From Bacteroidetes bacterium UBA6161 (GTDB taxonomy: Bacteria; Bacteroidota; Bacteroidia; NS11-12g; UBA955): DNA of 27,318 nt. The stretch is from assembly GCA_002422315.1 (NCBI GenBank), contig DIUJ01000014.1:19101-46418 (forward strand), given 5' to 3'. Under the pieces are notes generated by a model that worked only from the letters and a program-made list of their open reading frames with translations, did no database searches and was not told the DNA's origin. A program made the translations under genes and the position numbers. Positions 1 to 7,527 of this stretch are shown here, in pieces (the stretch's first letter is position 1; each line of letters opens with the position of its first letter).

Positions 1-1
1 T

Positions 2-61
2 TTGGAAGTTTTAGAAAAATCTCTACCCATAGCACAACAAAATCTTCAATCTGAAATCTAA
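2..61 (+). CDS. Possible C-terminal tail of a truncated protein
   Basis: Reading from base 2 gives 19 codons ending in TAA (LEVLEKSLPIAQQNLQSEI). The composition is protein-like and helix-forming, and no stop interrupts it back to the window edge. It would be the end of a plus-strand gene converging on the carboxylase gene. Nineteen codons are too few for a family call, and chance openness cannot be excluded. Confidence 0.25.
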   Translation: MEVLEKSLPIAQQNLQSEI

Positions 62-102
62 AATTCCCAATCGACAATGCCAAAAAGTAAAAGACAAATA
101 AA

Positions 103-137
103 CCCTTCGGTGTCTGAGCGAAGCCGAAGACCGAGGG
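103..137. repeat. Short REP-like palindrome
   Basis: CTTCGG (105-110) is complementary to CCGAAG (124-129). An alternative outer pairing joins CCCTTCGGT (103-111) to ACCGAGGG (130-137) with one bulge. The central words TCTGAGCG and AAGCCGAAGA resemble an intergenic repeat I recall from many Bacteroidota genomes (TGAGCGCAGTCGAAG type). The family match is from memory. Confidence 0.5.
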
Positions 138-192
138 TATGCTAAGCCGAACACCCAAATTGGATTACTTTTTTATTGTGATAAGGCCTTAT

Positions 193-259
193 TGTCATGG
201 TGAGGTTCTCGAACCATGAAAGAGTGGAAATGTCGTGGTTCGAGAACCTCACCATGACA
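193..259. repeat. Long near-perfect inverted repeat (26-base arms)
   Basis: The left arm 193-218 (begins TGTCATGGTGAGGTTC) and right arm 234-259 (ends CCTCACCATGACA) are complementary over 26 bases with one T:G position, around a 15-base loop. No T tract follows on either strand. The CATGGTGAG/CTCACCATG ends with a TTCGA core resemble mobile palindromic repeats seen between genes in Bacteroidota. A partial copy of the core recurs at 265-275. Confidence 0.75.
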
Positions 260-280
260 TTTCCTTCGAGAACCTAAAGA

Positions 281-305
281 TTGGTTGGTGGCAAACACCA
301 ACCAA
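281..305. repeat. 10-bp perfect hairpin
   Basis: TTGGTTGGTG (281-290) pairs perfectly with CACCAACCAA (296-305) around the five-base loop GCAAA. It is followed by GGAGAAAAAG, not by T residues, so a terminator role is unlikely on the plus strand. It is unrelated in sequence to the two palindromes to its left. Confidence 0.55.
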
Positions 306-373
306 GGAGAAAAAGTTCATGCAACATGGATTTTTTAGCAATAAGGGCATTTTTCACCTTGTGTATATTGAAT

Positions 374-405
374 AAAAAAAGGGATAATTTCTTACCCCTT
401 TTTTT
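374..405 (-). terminator. Terminator of the carboxylase/yebC unit
   Basis: AAAAAAAGGG (374-383) pairs with CCCTTTTTTT (396-405). Read on the minus strand this gives a hairpin ending in a run of seven U residues, 13 bases beyond the carboxylase stop codon. The A/T symmetry would let it work in both directions. Confidence 0.75.
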
Positions 406-417
406 ATAGTTAGCATC

Positions 418-1962
418 TTACAGTGGAATATTTCCGTGTTTTTTCTTTGGAAGGTTTACCACCTTGTTTTCTAGCATTTTATATGCTCGAATAAGTCTTC
501 CTCTGGTCTCTTCAGGGAAAATCACCTCATCTATAAAACCTCTTTCGGCAGCCCTATATGGATTTGCAAAAATCTGGGCATACTCTGCTTCTTTGTTTTT
601 AAGGGCTTGTTCTTTGTCGTTTGACTCCATAATATCCTTGCGGAAAATAATCTCTGCTGCGCCTTTTGCTCCCATTACTGCTATTTCTGCTCCTGGCCAT
701 GCAAAATTCATATCGGCACCAATATGCTTAGAGTTCATCACATCATAAGCGCCTCCATAAGCTTTTCTAGTAATTACCGTAATTCTTGGAACTGTAGCTT
801 CACTAAAAGCGTATAGTAATTTTGCTCCATTTGTTATAATTGCATTCCATTCTTGGTCGGTGCCAGGCAGGAATCCGGGAACATCTTCAAACACCAACAA
901 AGGAATATTAAACGCATCGCAAAAGCGTACAAATCTAGCTCCTTTTTGAGAGCTATGCACATCTAAACAACCCGCTAAAAAGGCTGGTTGATTAGCTACT
1001 ACTCCGATACTTTTACCTGCTAACCTTGCAAAACCTACGAGTATATTTTCTGCAAAATTTTTATGTACTTCAAAAAAAGAATTCTCATCTACCACCCCTT
1101 CTATAACTTCGCGCATGTCGTATGGTTGATTGGGATTGTCTGGAACTATGTTTTTAAGTTGCTCTCTGCTCTCTGTTCCGCCCATCTCATAAGGCATATC
1201 AGGGGTTTTTTCTTCACAATTTTGTGGTACATAGGACATTAGTAACTTAAGGTTTTGGATACATTCTACTTCATTTGCAAAAGCAAAATGCGATACCCCA
1301 GATTTAGAAGAATGAACAGAAGCTCCTCCTAATTCTTCACTACTTACCTCTTCATTGGTTACTGTTTTAACAACATTAGGACCTGTAACAAACATATAGC
1401 TTGTGTTTTCTACCATGGCTATAAAATCTGTAATTGCGGGAGAATAGACTGCGCCGCCAGCGCATGGGCCCATAATGGCAGATATCTGAGGGATAACACC
1501 AGATGCCATAGTATTTCTATAAAAAATATCGGCGTATCCGCCCAAACTAACAACCCCTTCTTGAATTCTTGCTCCACCAGAATCATTTAAGCCTATAACT
1601 GGGGCACCATTTTTCATGGCCAAATCCATTATTTTGCAAATTTTTTCCGCATGGGTTTCTGACAAAGAGCCTCCAAAAACCGTAAAATCTTGCGAAAAAA
1701 CATACACCAGCCTTCCGTGTATTGTTCCATACCCTGTTACAACACCGTCCCCAAGAATTTTCATTTTCTCCATCCCAAAATCGCTACTCCTATGGGTTAC
1801 AAAAGCGCCTACTTCTTGAAAAGAACCTTCGTCTAACAACAAGTTCAAACGCTCTCTTGCGCTTAGTTTCCCTTTTTTATGCTGTGCATCTATTCTATCC
1901 TGACCGCCCCCAACTAGGGCTTGTTGTCTCTTCTGTTCTAATAATTCTCTTTTATTTGTCAT
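418..1962 (-). CDS. pccB: Acyl-CoA carboxylase, carboxyltransferase (beta) subunit
   Basis: This 514-residue protein is the usual size of the biotin-dependent carboxyltransferase subunit (propionyl-CoA carboxylase beta / methylmalonyl-CoA decarboxylase alpha, PccB/MmdA). It moves a carboxyl group between carboxybiotin and an acyl-CoA. The N half carries SGGARIQEGV (about residue 128) and GPCAGGAVYSPA (about 165), which shape the acyl-CoA and oxyanion sites. The C half has the second crotonase-like domain, with RKAYGGAYDVM and MGAKGAAEIIFRKD. No biotin carboxylase or biotin carrier gene is in the window, so sequence alone does not settle whether it is PccB or MmdA. It starts 5 bases after yebC and ends before a strong terminator, so the two are probably cotranscribed. 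Confidence 0.93.
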   Translation of the reverse strand: MTNKRELLEQKRQQALVGGGQDRIDAQHKKGKLSARERLNLLLDEGSFQEVGAFVTHRSSDFGMEKMKILGDGVVTGYGTIHGRLVYVFSQDFTVFGGSLSETHAEKICKIMDLAMKNGAPVIGLNDSGGARIQEGVVSLGGYADIFYRNTMASGVIPQISAIMGPCAGGAVYSPAITDFIAMVENTSYMFVTGPNVVKTVTNEEVSSEELGGASVHSSKSGVSHFAFANEVECIQNLKLLMSYVPQNCEEKTPDMPYEMGGTESREQLKNIVPDNPNQPYDMREVIEGVVDENSFFEVHKNFAENILVGFARLAGKSIGVVANQPAFLAGCLDVHSSQKGARFVRFCDAFNIPLLVFEDVPGFLPGTDQEWNAIITNGAKLLYAFSEATVPRITVITRKAYGGAYDVMNSKHIGADMNFAWPGAEIAVMGAKGAAEIIFRKDIMESNDKEQALKNKEAEYAQIFANPYRAAERGFIDEVIFPEETRGRLIRAYKMLENKVVNLPKKKHGNIPL

Positions 1963-1967
1963 GCTAT

Positions 1968-2723
1968 TTATTTTTCTAGTTCAATTTGTAATTCATCTGT
2001 CCATTCCAAATTATGGTAAACTGCACTTACATCCTCGTCTTCTTCTATTTTTTCTATCAATTTCAATACTTTAATTGCAGATTCTAAAGGTACACTAGCA
2101 TAGGTTTTAGGTCTTTTTTCTACTTGCGACAAACTAGGCGTAAGTTGCAAATCCTCTAAACCTTTCTGAATAGATCCAAAATCTTCAAATGCTGCAATAA
2201 TTTGCAAATTGTCTTCCTCCCATTCAAATTCTTCTGCTCCGTATTCAATTAGTTCAAGTTTACAATTCTCTTTGTCTATAGCTTGTAGTTCTGAAATTGG
2301 TATTTGGAAAACACTTTTGGTATCCAATACAAAATTAAGTGAACCATTTGTACCTAAGCTTCCATTAAATTTATTTAACGCTGCCCTTAGGTTTGCTACA
2401 GTTCTATTTAGATTGTCGGTAGTAGCCTCTACAAATAAAGCAACACCCCCAGGGCCATAGGCTTCATAAGTTACTGCTATTAGGTTTGCACTATCGGCAC
2501 CACTACCCTTTTTTATTGCCTTTTCAATTGTGTCTTTTGGGATATTGGCCCCTTTTGCATTTTGTACTGCAAGCCTAAGCGCAGTGTTGTATGCAATATC
2601 TGGCCCTCCATCCCTTGCAGCTATGGTTATGTCTTTTACAATTCTCGTAAAAATCTTAGATCTTTTCTTGTCTTGTGCTGCTTTTCTGTGCTTTATGTTT
2701 GCCCACTTACTATGTCCTGCCAT
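1968..2723 (-). CDS. yebC: YebC/PmpR (TACO1) family protein
   Basis: The 251-residue protein starts with the family hallmark MAGHSKWANIKHRKAAQDKK, which fixes the start codon. It continues with AARDGGPDIAYNTALRLA, NIPKDTIEKAIKKGSG and TYEAYGPGGVALFVEATTDN. The family forms a cytoplasmic three-domain crescent. It was long annotated as a transcription regulator; more recent work on bacterial YebC and mitochondrial TACO1 points to a role at the ribosome, easing synthesis of difficult stretches such as polyproline. The C-terminal part (roughly 235-251) is slightly longer than usual. It is upstream of the carboxylase gene with a 5-base gap. No strong promoter box is visible upstream; the best candidate is an imperfect TTAATTTG at 2761-2768. 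Confidence 0.95.
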   Translation of the reverse strand: MAGHSKWANIKHRKAAQDKKRSKIFTRIVKDITIAARDGGPDIAYNTALRLAVQNAKGANIPKDTIEKAIKKGSGADSANLIAVTYEAYGPGGVALFVEATTDNLNRTVANLRAALNKFNGSLGTNGSLNFVLDTKSVFQIPISELQAIDKENCKLELIEYGAEEFEWEEDNLQIIAAFEDFGSIQKGLEDLQLTPSLSQVEKRPKTYASVPLESAIKVLKLIEKIEEDEDVSAVYHNLEWTDELQIELEK

Positions 2724-2835
2724 ATTTTTACTTATAAAATTGCAACCCCAAATGGTGCTGCAAATTAATACAATTAGTTTTAATTTAAACCTAATTTGCC
2801 TAACAGATTGGAATTAAAATTTTTTACGTGTAAAC

Positions 2836-2867
2836 AAAAAAAGGAATGCTTTCGCATTCCTTTTTTT
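2836..2867 (-). terminator. Terminator of the secreted protein gene
   Basis: The 14-base arm at 2836-2849 (seven A then GGAATGC) pairs with 2854-2867 (GCATTCC then seven T) around the loop TTTC. It lies 20 bases beyond the stop at 2887 and gives a U run on the minus strand. Confidence 0.85.
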
Positions 2868-2886
2868 AATCTCTTTATATTGAAAA

Positions 2887-3756
2887 TTAGTCTACCATAA
2901 AGCGAATGCTCTCGGTTAAATTATCTGTTTGTACTTTAAAGAAATACATTCCAGAATTTAATCCTTCAATGTTTACTTTTTGAGTATATTCTCCATTGTA
3001 TTGTTTTTCTTTCAATACAGATTTAACCAAGCGACCTTGAACATCATAGATTTCGATATTTACATCTGCTTCCATGTTTAAAGTATAGTTTAAGTTCACT
3101 ACATTCTTAGCAGGGTTTGGGTAAGTTTCCATTCCGCCTGTTAATAAGCTAACAGCTCCAGTACTTGCAGCATAATCTATAAACAATACATCATCCAATG
3201 CAAGTAAAGAAGCAGGCGCTGCACCCGCTACAAAAGTAATAAACGCACTATCAGGTGTACCTTTGTACAAAGTATCAGGAATAGAAAGTGTAAATGTTTG
3301 CCATGGGAATCTAGATCCAGTTAATCTAGCTCCTACATTCAACATAGTATCAATAACTACCATCATGTTAGTATCCACATTAGCTTTGGTCATAGTAATA
3401 CCTACTGTAAAACCGTCTGCACCATTAGGGAAATACATGCATTGCATACGAACACCTTTTGCTTGTGTGCTCATAGGGAATTTTTTTGTACGGATTACAC
3501 CTGCAGCTGCTCCATTGTTAGTTACAGTCACAAAATTTTGTCCGCCGTTTGATTTAATGTGTTTTTGTTCACCAGAAATAGTAATACCTAGTTCTGTTCT
3601 TTGGACTATAGAACCACTTAAAGCATCCCATCCTGGTAGTACACCACCAGAAAGAGGTTGTTCAAAGTCTCCATTGGGAACCATTTGAGCATTTGCAGTA
3701 CCTAGCATAAAGATAAAACCTAGGGCTGCTGTAATTTGTAATAATTTAATTTTCAT
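2887..3756 (-). CDS. T9SS-secreted protein with jelly-roll domain
   Basis: The protein has 289 residues. Residues 1-23 form a signal peptide ending ANA, before QMVPNGDFEQP. Residues about 25-195 look like a beta jelly-roll of the galactose- or carbohydrate-binding type: it begins NGDFEQPLSGGVLPGW and ends with ALDDVLFID, the pattern of CBM4/9-like modules. The last 80 or so residues (from YPNPAKNVVNLNY) are a typical T9SS type A sorting domain, with IYDVQGRLVKSV and LNSGMYFFKV. The product should therefore cross the outer membrane by T9SS and be released or anchored outside. The ligand cannot be read from the sequence. It is a single-gene unit with its own promoter (3785-3815) and terminator. 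Confidence 0.85.
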   Translation of the reverse strand: MKIKLLQITAALGFIFMLGTANAQMVPNGDFEQPLSGGVLPGWDALSGSIVQRTELGITISGEQKHIKSNGGQNFVTVTNNGAAAGVIRTKKFPMSTQAKGVRMQCMYFPNGADGFTVGITMTKANVDTNMMVVIDTMLNVGARLTGSRFPWQTFTLSIPDTLYKGTPDSAFITFVAGAAPASLLALDDVLFIDYAASTGAVSLLTGGMETYPNPAKNVVNLNYTLNMEADVNIEIYDVQGRLVKSVLKEKQYNGEYTQKVNIEGLNSGMYFFKVQTDNLTESIRFMVD

Positions 3757-3784
3757 AAGATTGTAATTAATAATTTTGAGGTCT

Positions 3785-3815
3785 CAAAAGTATTTAAAAA
3801 ATAGTAAATAGCAAA
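3785..3815 (-). promoter_or_regulatory. Promoter of the T9SS protein gene
   Basis: On the minus strand this reads TTTG (3815-3812), 19 bases, then TACTTTTG (3792-3785), an exact match to the Bacteroidota -33/-7 consensus. It ends 28 bases before the start codon at 3756. A palindrome at 3774-3789 overlaps its downstream edge. Confidence 0.75.
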
Positions 3816-3823
3816 GCATTTTC

Positions 3824-6769
3824 TTAGTTTAGCATTTCCTCTATATCCGATTGGTCGATACTTGCAAGCCAAGCGTTATCGTCAGAGATAATATTTCCAG
3901 CCAATACCTTCTTCTTTTCCTGCAATTTAGCAATTTTCTCTTCTACAGAATTCACGGTAATAAACTTATATACAAAAACTGTTTTCTCTCTTCCTATTCT
4001 ATGGGCTCTGTCCATTGCCTGCCTTTCTACCGCAGGATTCCACCAAGGATCTGCCAGAAACACATAGTCTGCCTTGGTTAGGTTTAGTCCCACTCCTCCC
4101 GCTTTCAAAGAAATTAAAAACACAGGGTAATCTTCGGTTTCTTGAAAAAGTTTAACCTGATGTTCTCTTTCTTCGCCTGTTACAGAACCATCCAAGTAAG
4201 CATAAGGAATTTGCAATTTATTAAGTTCTTCTCTAAACAATTTTAGATGGCTTACAAACTGAGAAAACACCAATACTTTGTTCCCTGCTTCCAATACCGA
4301 AAGTAGATTTTCTTTTATTTGAATAAACTTTGCAGACTCTACCTTAGAACTATCCTCTAAAAGCCTAGGATGGTTGGACAATTGCCTTAATTTTAGCAAG
4401 CCTTTTAGCACGTGCAATCTGCTTTTATTCAGGCCCTTATCCTGTATAGTCTTAAATATTTCGTTTCTGTAATGTGATTTGGTTTTTTCATACAATGAAG
4501 ATTGCTCTGACTCCATTTCACAATATATGGTTTGTTCTATTCTCGGTGGCAACTCCTTCGCCACTTGTTCTTTTGTTCTACGCAGAATAAAGGGTTGAGA
4601 AATGCTTTGTAAATGTTTAATTTTACCTTCATCCCCTTCTTTTTCTATCTTAGAACCATAGTTTTTGGAAAATTTAGAAAAACTACCCAACATTCCTGGG
4701 TTTGCAACATTCATTAGAGACCATAAGTCAATAGTTGAATTTTCTATAGGTGTGCCTGTAAGTAAAATTTTCTGCTTGGCATTTAAATCAAAGCAAGCTT
4801 TCGCTGTGGCGCTAGCTGGATTTTTAAGGTTTTGCGCTTCGTCAAATACAGCTACTCCAAATTTCATTCTGTTAAGTACATCCATATCGTTGCGAATGGT
4901 GCCGTATGTAGTTATAATTACATCAAAATCATTAAAATACTCCCAAACATATCGGTTTCTTTGGTTTCCTGCATATACAAAAGAACTTAGTCCTGTAAAT
5001 TTATTGATTTCGTTAATCCAATTAAAAACCAAAGAGGTAGGAGCTACTACAATAAAAGGAACGGTTTTAATCGTTTTTTTAATGTTTTCCAAACCACCGT
5101 TGGCATTTATCTCTGCAAGTCTTTGTTCTGGTGTAAGCTCTACTTTAGATTTATTTTTTTGGTGGTGAAGGGCTTCAAAAAAAGCAAGTGTTTGAATGGT
5201 TTTACCCAAGCCCATATCATCTGCCAACAATCCTCCAAATTTGTTTTCATGCAAACTCCAAAGCCACCTAAGGCCTTCTAATTGATATTTACGCAATGTA
5301 GCTTGTAGTGCTTTGGGTTGTTCAATCTGATAGTTTTTTTTATACGAACTAATCAGGCTTTTAAGCTTTGCACCAGATCTATTTATACTTATTTGATCAA
5401 ATTCCTCCAAGAGAGGATAATGGAATTTGCCTAGTTTTAAGCTGTCTTTAGATTCTTCGCCGTATTCTAACAGAACAGGAAGCCTTTCTAGCCACTCCTG
5501 GGGCAATATGGCTACTGTACCATCTGGTAAGTCATAAAATCTATTGCCTTCTTGAATATGCTTTATAAGCTTTTTAAAAGGTACTTCATAAGTTCCAAAT
5601 CTTACTTTTATATTTAAATCGAACCAATCATTGCTTTCAGAAACGCTATAGGTTAAAATAGGTTCTGTCAAATTAAATGGTTTCTTTAAATTGTCTTGGT
5701 CTACTTCAAAACCAAGCTCAATTAATTCCAAGACATTCACCCTTAAAAAATCAGCAATATTAACTTTTGGAGGCAGAGACCAAATAGAACCTTGTTTTTC
5801 TATTAATCCAAAGTTACTTAGCTTAGATTTAATCTTGTTTTCTTTTTCTGCATCTCTTTTAATAATGGTAATTTCCCAATCTTTTTTACCTTTCCCAAGA
5901 CCTGCGCTAGATTTTTTGCTATGGTGAGAATAAAATTCTTTGTCGTCGTATCTAAACTTAAGCCCTATATTCAGTTCACTTTCAAAAGGGAATAAGGAAA
6001 TAACAGGTTGAATGTCTGCTTTTTTCTCTATTAATTCTATCCCTGTTGTTTTAAGAGAGTGTTCTTCCGAAATAGGCAAAATAAATTTATTCAAATAGGT
6101 TTCTTCTGTAGTATTTGGAACTACAATATTTTTTTTGCTAAAAAACGGCTGGAATTTTTTTCCTTCTATCTCTCCATCAAAGAAAAGCAACTTGCCACTA
6201 GTTATAAACCATGCGGGGGAATTTATAAGTATAGCACTGTCTTCATGCTGTAATTTAACCACTTTATCGTCGTGTTTTACTTCCAAGCTATAATGCATTG
6301 CACCTTCTATTCTATCCACCATAAAAGTAATTTGTGCCGGATTTTCGGGAATATACAATGGCAGCCAAAGATTTACGTTTCCTTTACCCCAATAATAAAC
6401 AGTATGGCCTTTAAGCTTATGCATTGCCTTAGACATATATTTTTCAATAAAAGGTCTTACTTCATTGTCTTTAAGTTCGGCAGTAAGATATTTACTAAAA
6501 AATTCTGATGTTTTAACTTTAGCTCTTCCTTTGTAAAATTTTTCTAAGAGTTTGTCGCCTTCATAAAACTCAGTAAGTTCTAAAACTTCTTTTTCAAGGT
6601 CATTTAAGCCATAAAAATCTGCATTTTGCGAACGGATTTTTTGGTAGTTCATAGAAAATTGGCCACTACCCAGTTTTTCTACAGACTGCATCTGTAAAAT
6701 AAGTCCTAAATCAGGGTGTTTTTCTATGCAGAAAATATTTTCTCTTTGCGCTTGTTGTAACCTATTCAA
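3824..6769 (-). CDS. SNF2-family DNA-dependent ATPase/helicase
   Basis: This 981-residue protein has a C-terminal superfamily 2 motor. The Walker A motif is GLLADDMGLGKT (about residue 520) and motif II is VFDEAQNLKN (about 642). The second RecA lobe holds SLKAGGVGLNLTKADYVF, DPWWNPAVERQAMDRAHR and IGR (about 900-925), then the usual VEEKIAKLQEKKK tail. The DEAQ form of motif II is usual for bacterial SNF2 proteins. The first 480 or so residues are not a motif-bearing domain I can name, though bacterial SNF2 proteins commonly carry such an N-terminal extension. Such proteins move along DNA and remodel nucleoprotein complexes; the specific partner is unknown. No terminator is visible after the stop, only the promoter of the next gene. 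Confidence 0.9.
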   Translation of the reverse strand: MNRLQQAQRENIFCIEKHPDLGLILQMQSVEKLGSGQFSMNYQKIRSQNADFYGLNDLEKEVLELTEFYEGDKLLEKFYKGRAKVKTSEFFSKYLTAELKDNEVRPFIEKYMSKAMHKLKGHTVYYWGKGNVNLWLPLYIPENPAQITFMVDRIEGAMHYSLEVKHDDKVVKLQHEDSAILINSPAWFITSGKLLFFDGEIEGKKFQPFFSKKNIVVPNTTEETYLNKFILPISEEHSLKTTGIELIEKKADIQPVISLFPFESELNIGLKFRYDDKEFYSHHSKKSSAGLGKGKKDWEITIIKRDAEKENKIKSKLSNFGLIEKQGSIWSLPPKVNIADFLRVNVLELIELGFEVDQDNLKKPFNLTEPILTYSVSESNDWFDLNIKVRFGTYEVPFKKLIKHIQEGNRFYDLPDGTVAILPQEWLERLPVLLEYGEESKDSLKLGKFHYPLLEEFDQISINRSGAKLKSLISSYKKNYQIEQPKALQATLRKYQLEGLRWLWSLHENKFGGLLADDMGLGKTIQTLAFFEALHHQKNKSKVELTPEQRLAEINANGGLENIKKTIKTVPFIVVAPTSLVFNWINEINKFTGLSSFVYAGNQRNRYVWEYFNDFDVIITTYGTIRNDMDVLNRMKFGVAVFDEAQNLKNPASATAKACFDLNAKQKILLTGTPIENSTIDLWSLMNVANPGMLGSFSKFSKNYGSKIEKEGDEGKIKHLQSISQPFILRRTKEQVAKELPPRIEQTIYCEMESEQSSLYEKTKSHYRNEIFKTIQDKGLNKSRLHVLKGLLKLRQLSNHPRLLEDSSKVESAKFIQIKENLLSVLEAGNKVLVFSQFVSHLKLFREELNKLQIPYAYLDGSVTGEEREHQVKLFQETEDYPVFLISLKAGGVGLNLTKADYVFLADPWWNPAVERQAMDRAHRIGREKTVFVYKFITVNSVEEKIAKLQEKKKVLAGNIISDDNAWLASIDQSDIEEMLN

Positions 6770-6799
6770 TGGTGTAAATTTTTAAGAAGTAAGAACCTG

Positions 6800-6807
6800 C
6801 AAAATTA
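6800..6807 (-). promoter_or_regulatory. Likely -7 element for the SNF2 gene
   Basis: The minus strand reads TAATTTTG (TAnnTTTG), 30 bases before the SNF2 start codon. I see no TTTG at the expected -33 distance, so this is only half a promoter. Confidence 0.4.
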
Positions 6808-6872
6808 ATCAATTATTAATAATTCCCTAATTTAAAAAGAGGAGTACCTATAATAACAGTAGAGTTTCGGAC

Positions 6873-6907
6873 AAAAAAAAGGTTGACAATTTTCATGTCA
6901 ACCTTTT
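6873..6907 (-). terminator. Terminator of the prs-rplY unit
   Basis: AAAAGGTTGACA (877-888 of this kilobase, 6877-6888) pairs with TGTCAACCTTTT (6896-6907) around a seven-base loop. The minus-strand transcript ends in a run of U encoded by the A run at 6873-6880. It lies about 30 bases past the rplY stop. Confidence 0.85.
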
Positions 6908-6936
6908 ATAACCTAAAACTTAATTATGAAAAACAA

Positions 6937-7512
6937 TTATTTTTTATCTGCAGCAGCAGCAGCTATAGCAGCTCTGGTCATTTTGCAGGTAGCAATCGCA
7001 TTGTCTGCGTTGTCTAATATTTCAAAGTTTACAACTTGTATGTCTTTTACTTTTACTGATTGTCCTAACTCCAAGGAAGAAATACTTACTTCTACTGATT
7101 CTGGTAAATTTTCCAAGGTACCTTTAACGGTCATTTTGTTGATTTTCTGCAACAATTTACCACCGGCTCTAACACCAGGAGCATTACCTGTAAGGGTAAC
7201 AGGAACTTTTACCGTTACAGCTTTATTAGGTTCTACTTTAAAGAAATCCGCATGCAAGATTATATCGGAAACTGGGTGGAACTGAACTTCTTGTAAGATA
7301 GATTCAAAAATTTCACCATCAATATCCAAGCGAACTTTATATGTATTTGGAGTGTATACCAAATTTTTAAAATCTGCTGTATAGATGTAAAAATGTTCTA
7401 AAGTATTTGCACCATACAAAACACAAGGAACTTTACCTTCGTTTCTAAGTGCTTTGGAATTCTTTGTACCGCTTTCAGTTCTTTTTGAACCTTTTAAAAG
7501 TATAGTTTTCAT
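6937..7512 (-). CDS. rplY: 50S ribosomal protein L25 (long, CTC form)
   Basis: This 191-residue protein matches the long L25/CTC type: an N-terminal 5S-rRNA-binding beta barrel (about 1-95, starting MKTILLKGSKRTESGTKNSK and including KVPCVLYG) followed by the TL5-type C-terminal beta domain (PVTLTGNAPGVRAGGKL, LPESVEVSISSLELGQ). The tail ends in an alanine stretch, RAAIAAAAADKK. L25 binds 5S rRNA in the large subunit. It starts 15 bases after prs, an arrangement common in bacteria, and shares its transcript with prs and perhaps the upstream tRNA-Gln. Confidence 0.95.
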   Translation of the reverse strand: MKTILLKGSKRTESGTKNSKALRNEGKVPCVLYGANTLEHFYIYTADFKNLVYTPNTYKVRLDIDGEIFESILQEVQFHPVSDIILHADFFKVEPNKAVTVKVPVTLTGNAPGVRAGGKLLQKINKMTVKGTLENLPESVEVSISSLELGQSVKVKDIQVVNFEILDNADNAIATCKMTRAAIAAAAADKK

Positions 7513-7527
7513 TGACCGATTATTTGA

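Larger units (their letters stand above)
62..373. other. Gene-free stretch with three palindromes
   Basis: No convincing reading frame lies here. The stretch holds three unrelated inverted repeats (103-137, 193-259, 281-305) and a partial direct copy of the second repeat's core at 265-275 (TTCGAGAACCT). None of the hairpins is followed by a T run, so they do not look like intrinsic terminators. The arrangement suits a convergent intergenic site that has collected REP-like elements. Confidence 0.6.

Noticed and set aside
193..259. Palindrome as an intrinsic terminator, integron attC site or IS end
   Set aside because: There is no T run on either strand, no integrase or transposase, and no paired copy flanking a gene; a REP-like repeat fits better.
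4840..4850. DEAQ in place of DEAH/DEGH in the SNF2 protein
   Set aside because: DEAQ is the usual motif II in bacterial SNF2/RapA-type proteins, so it is not a defect.
4665..5168. 167-codon plus-strand frame inside the SNF2 gene
   Set aside because: It is the reverse shadow of conserved helicase motifs; nothing in its own sequence looks protein-like.
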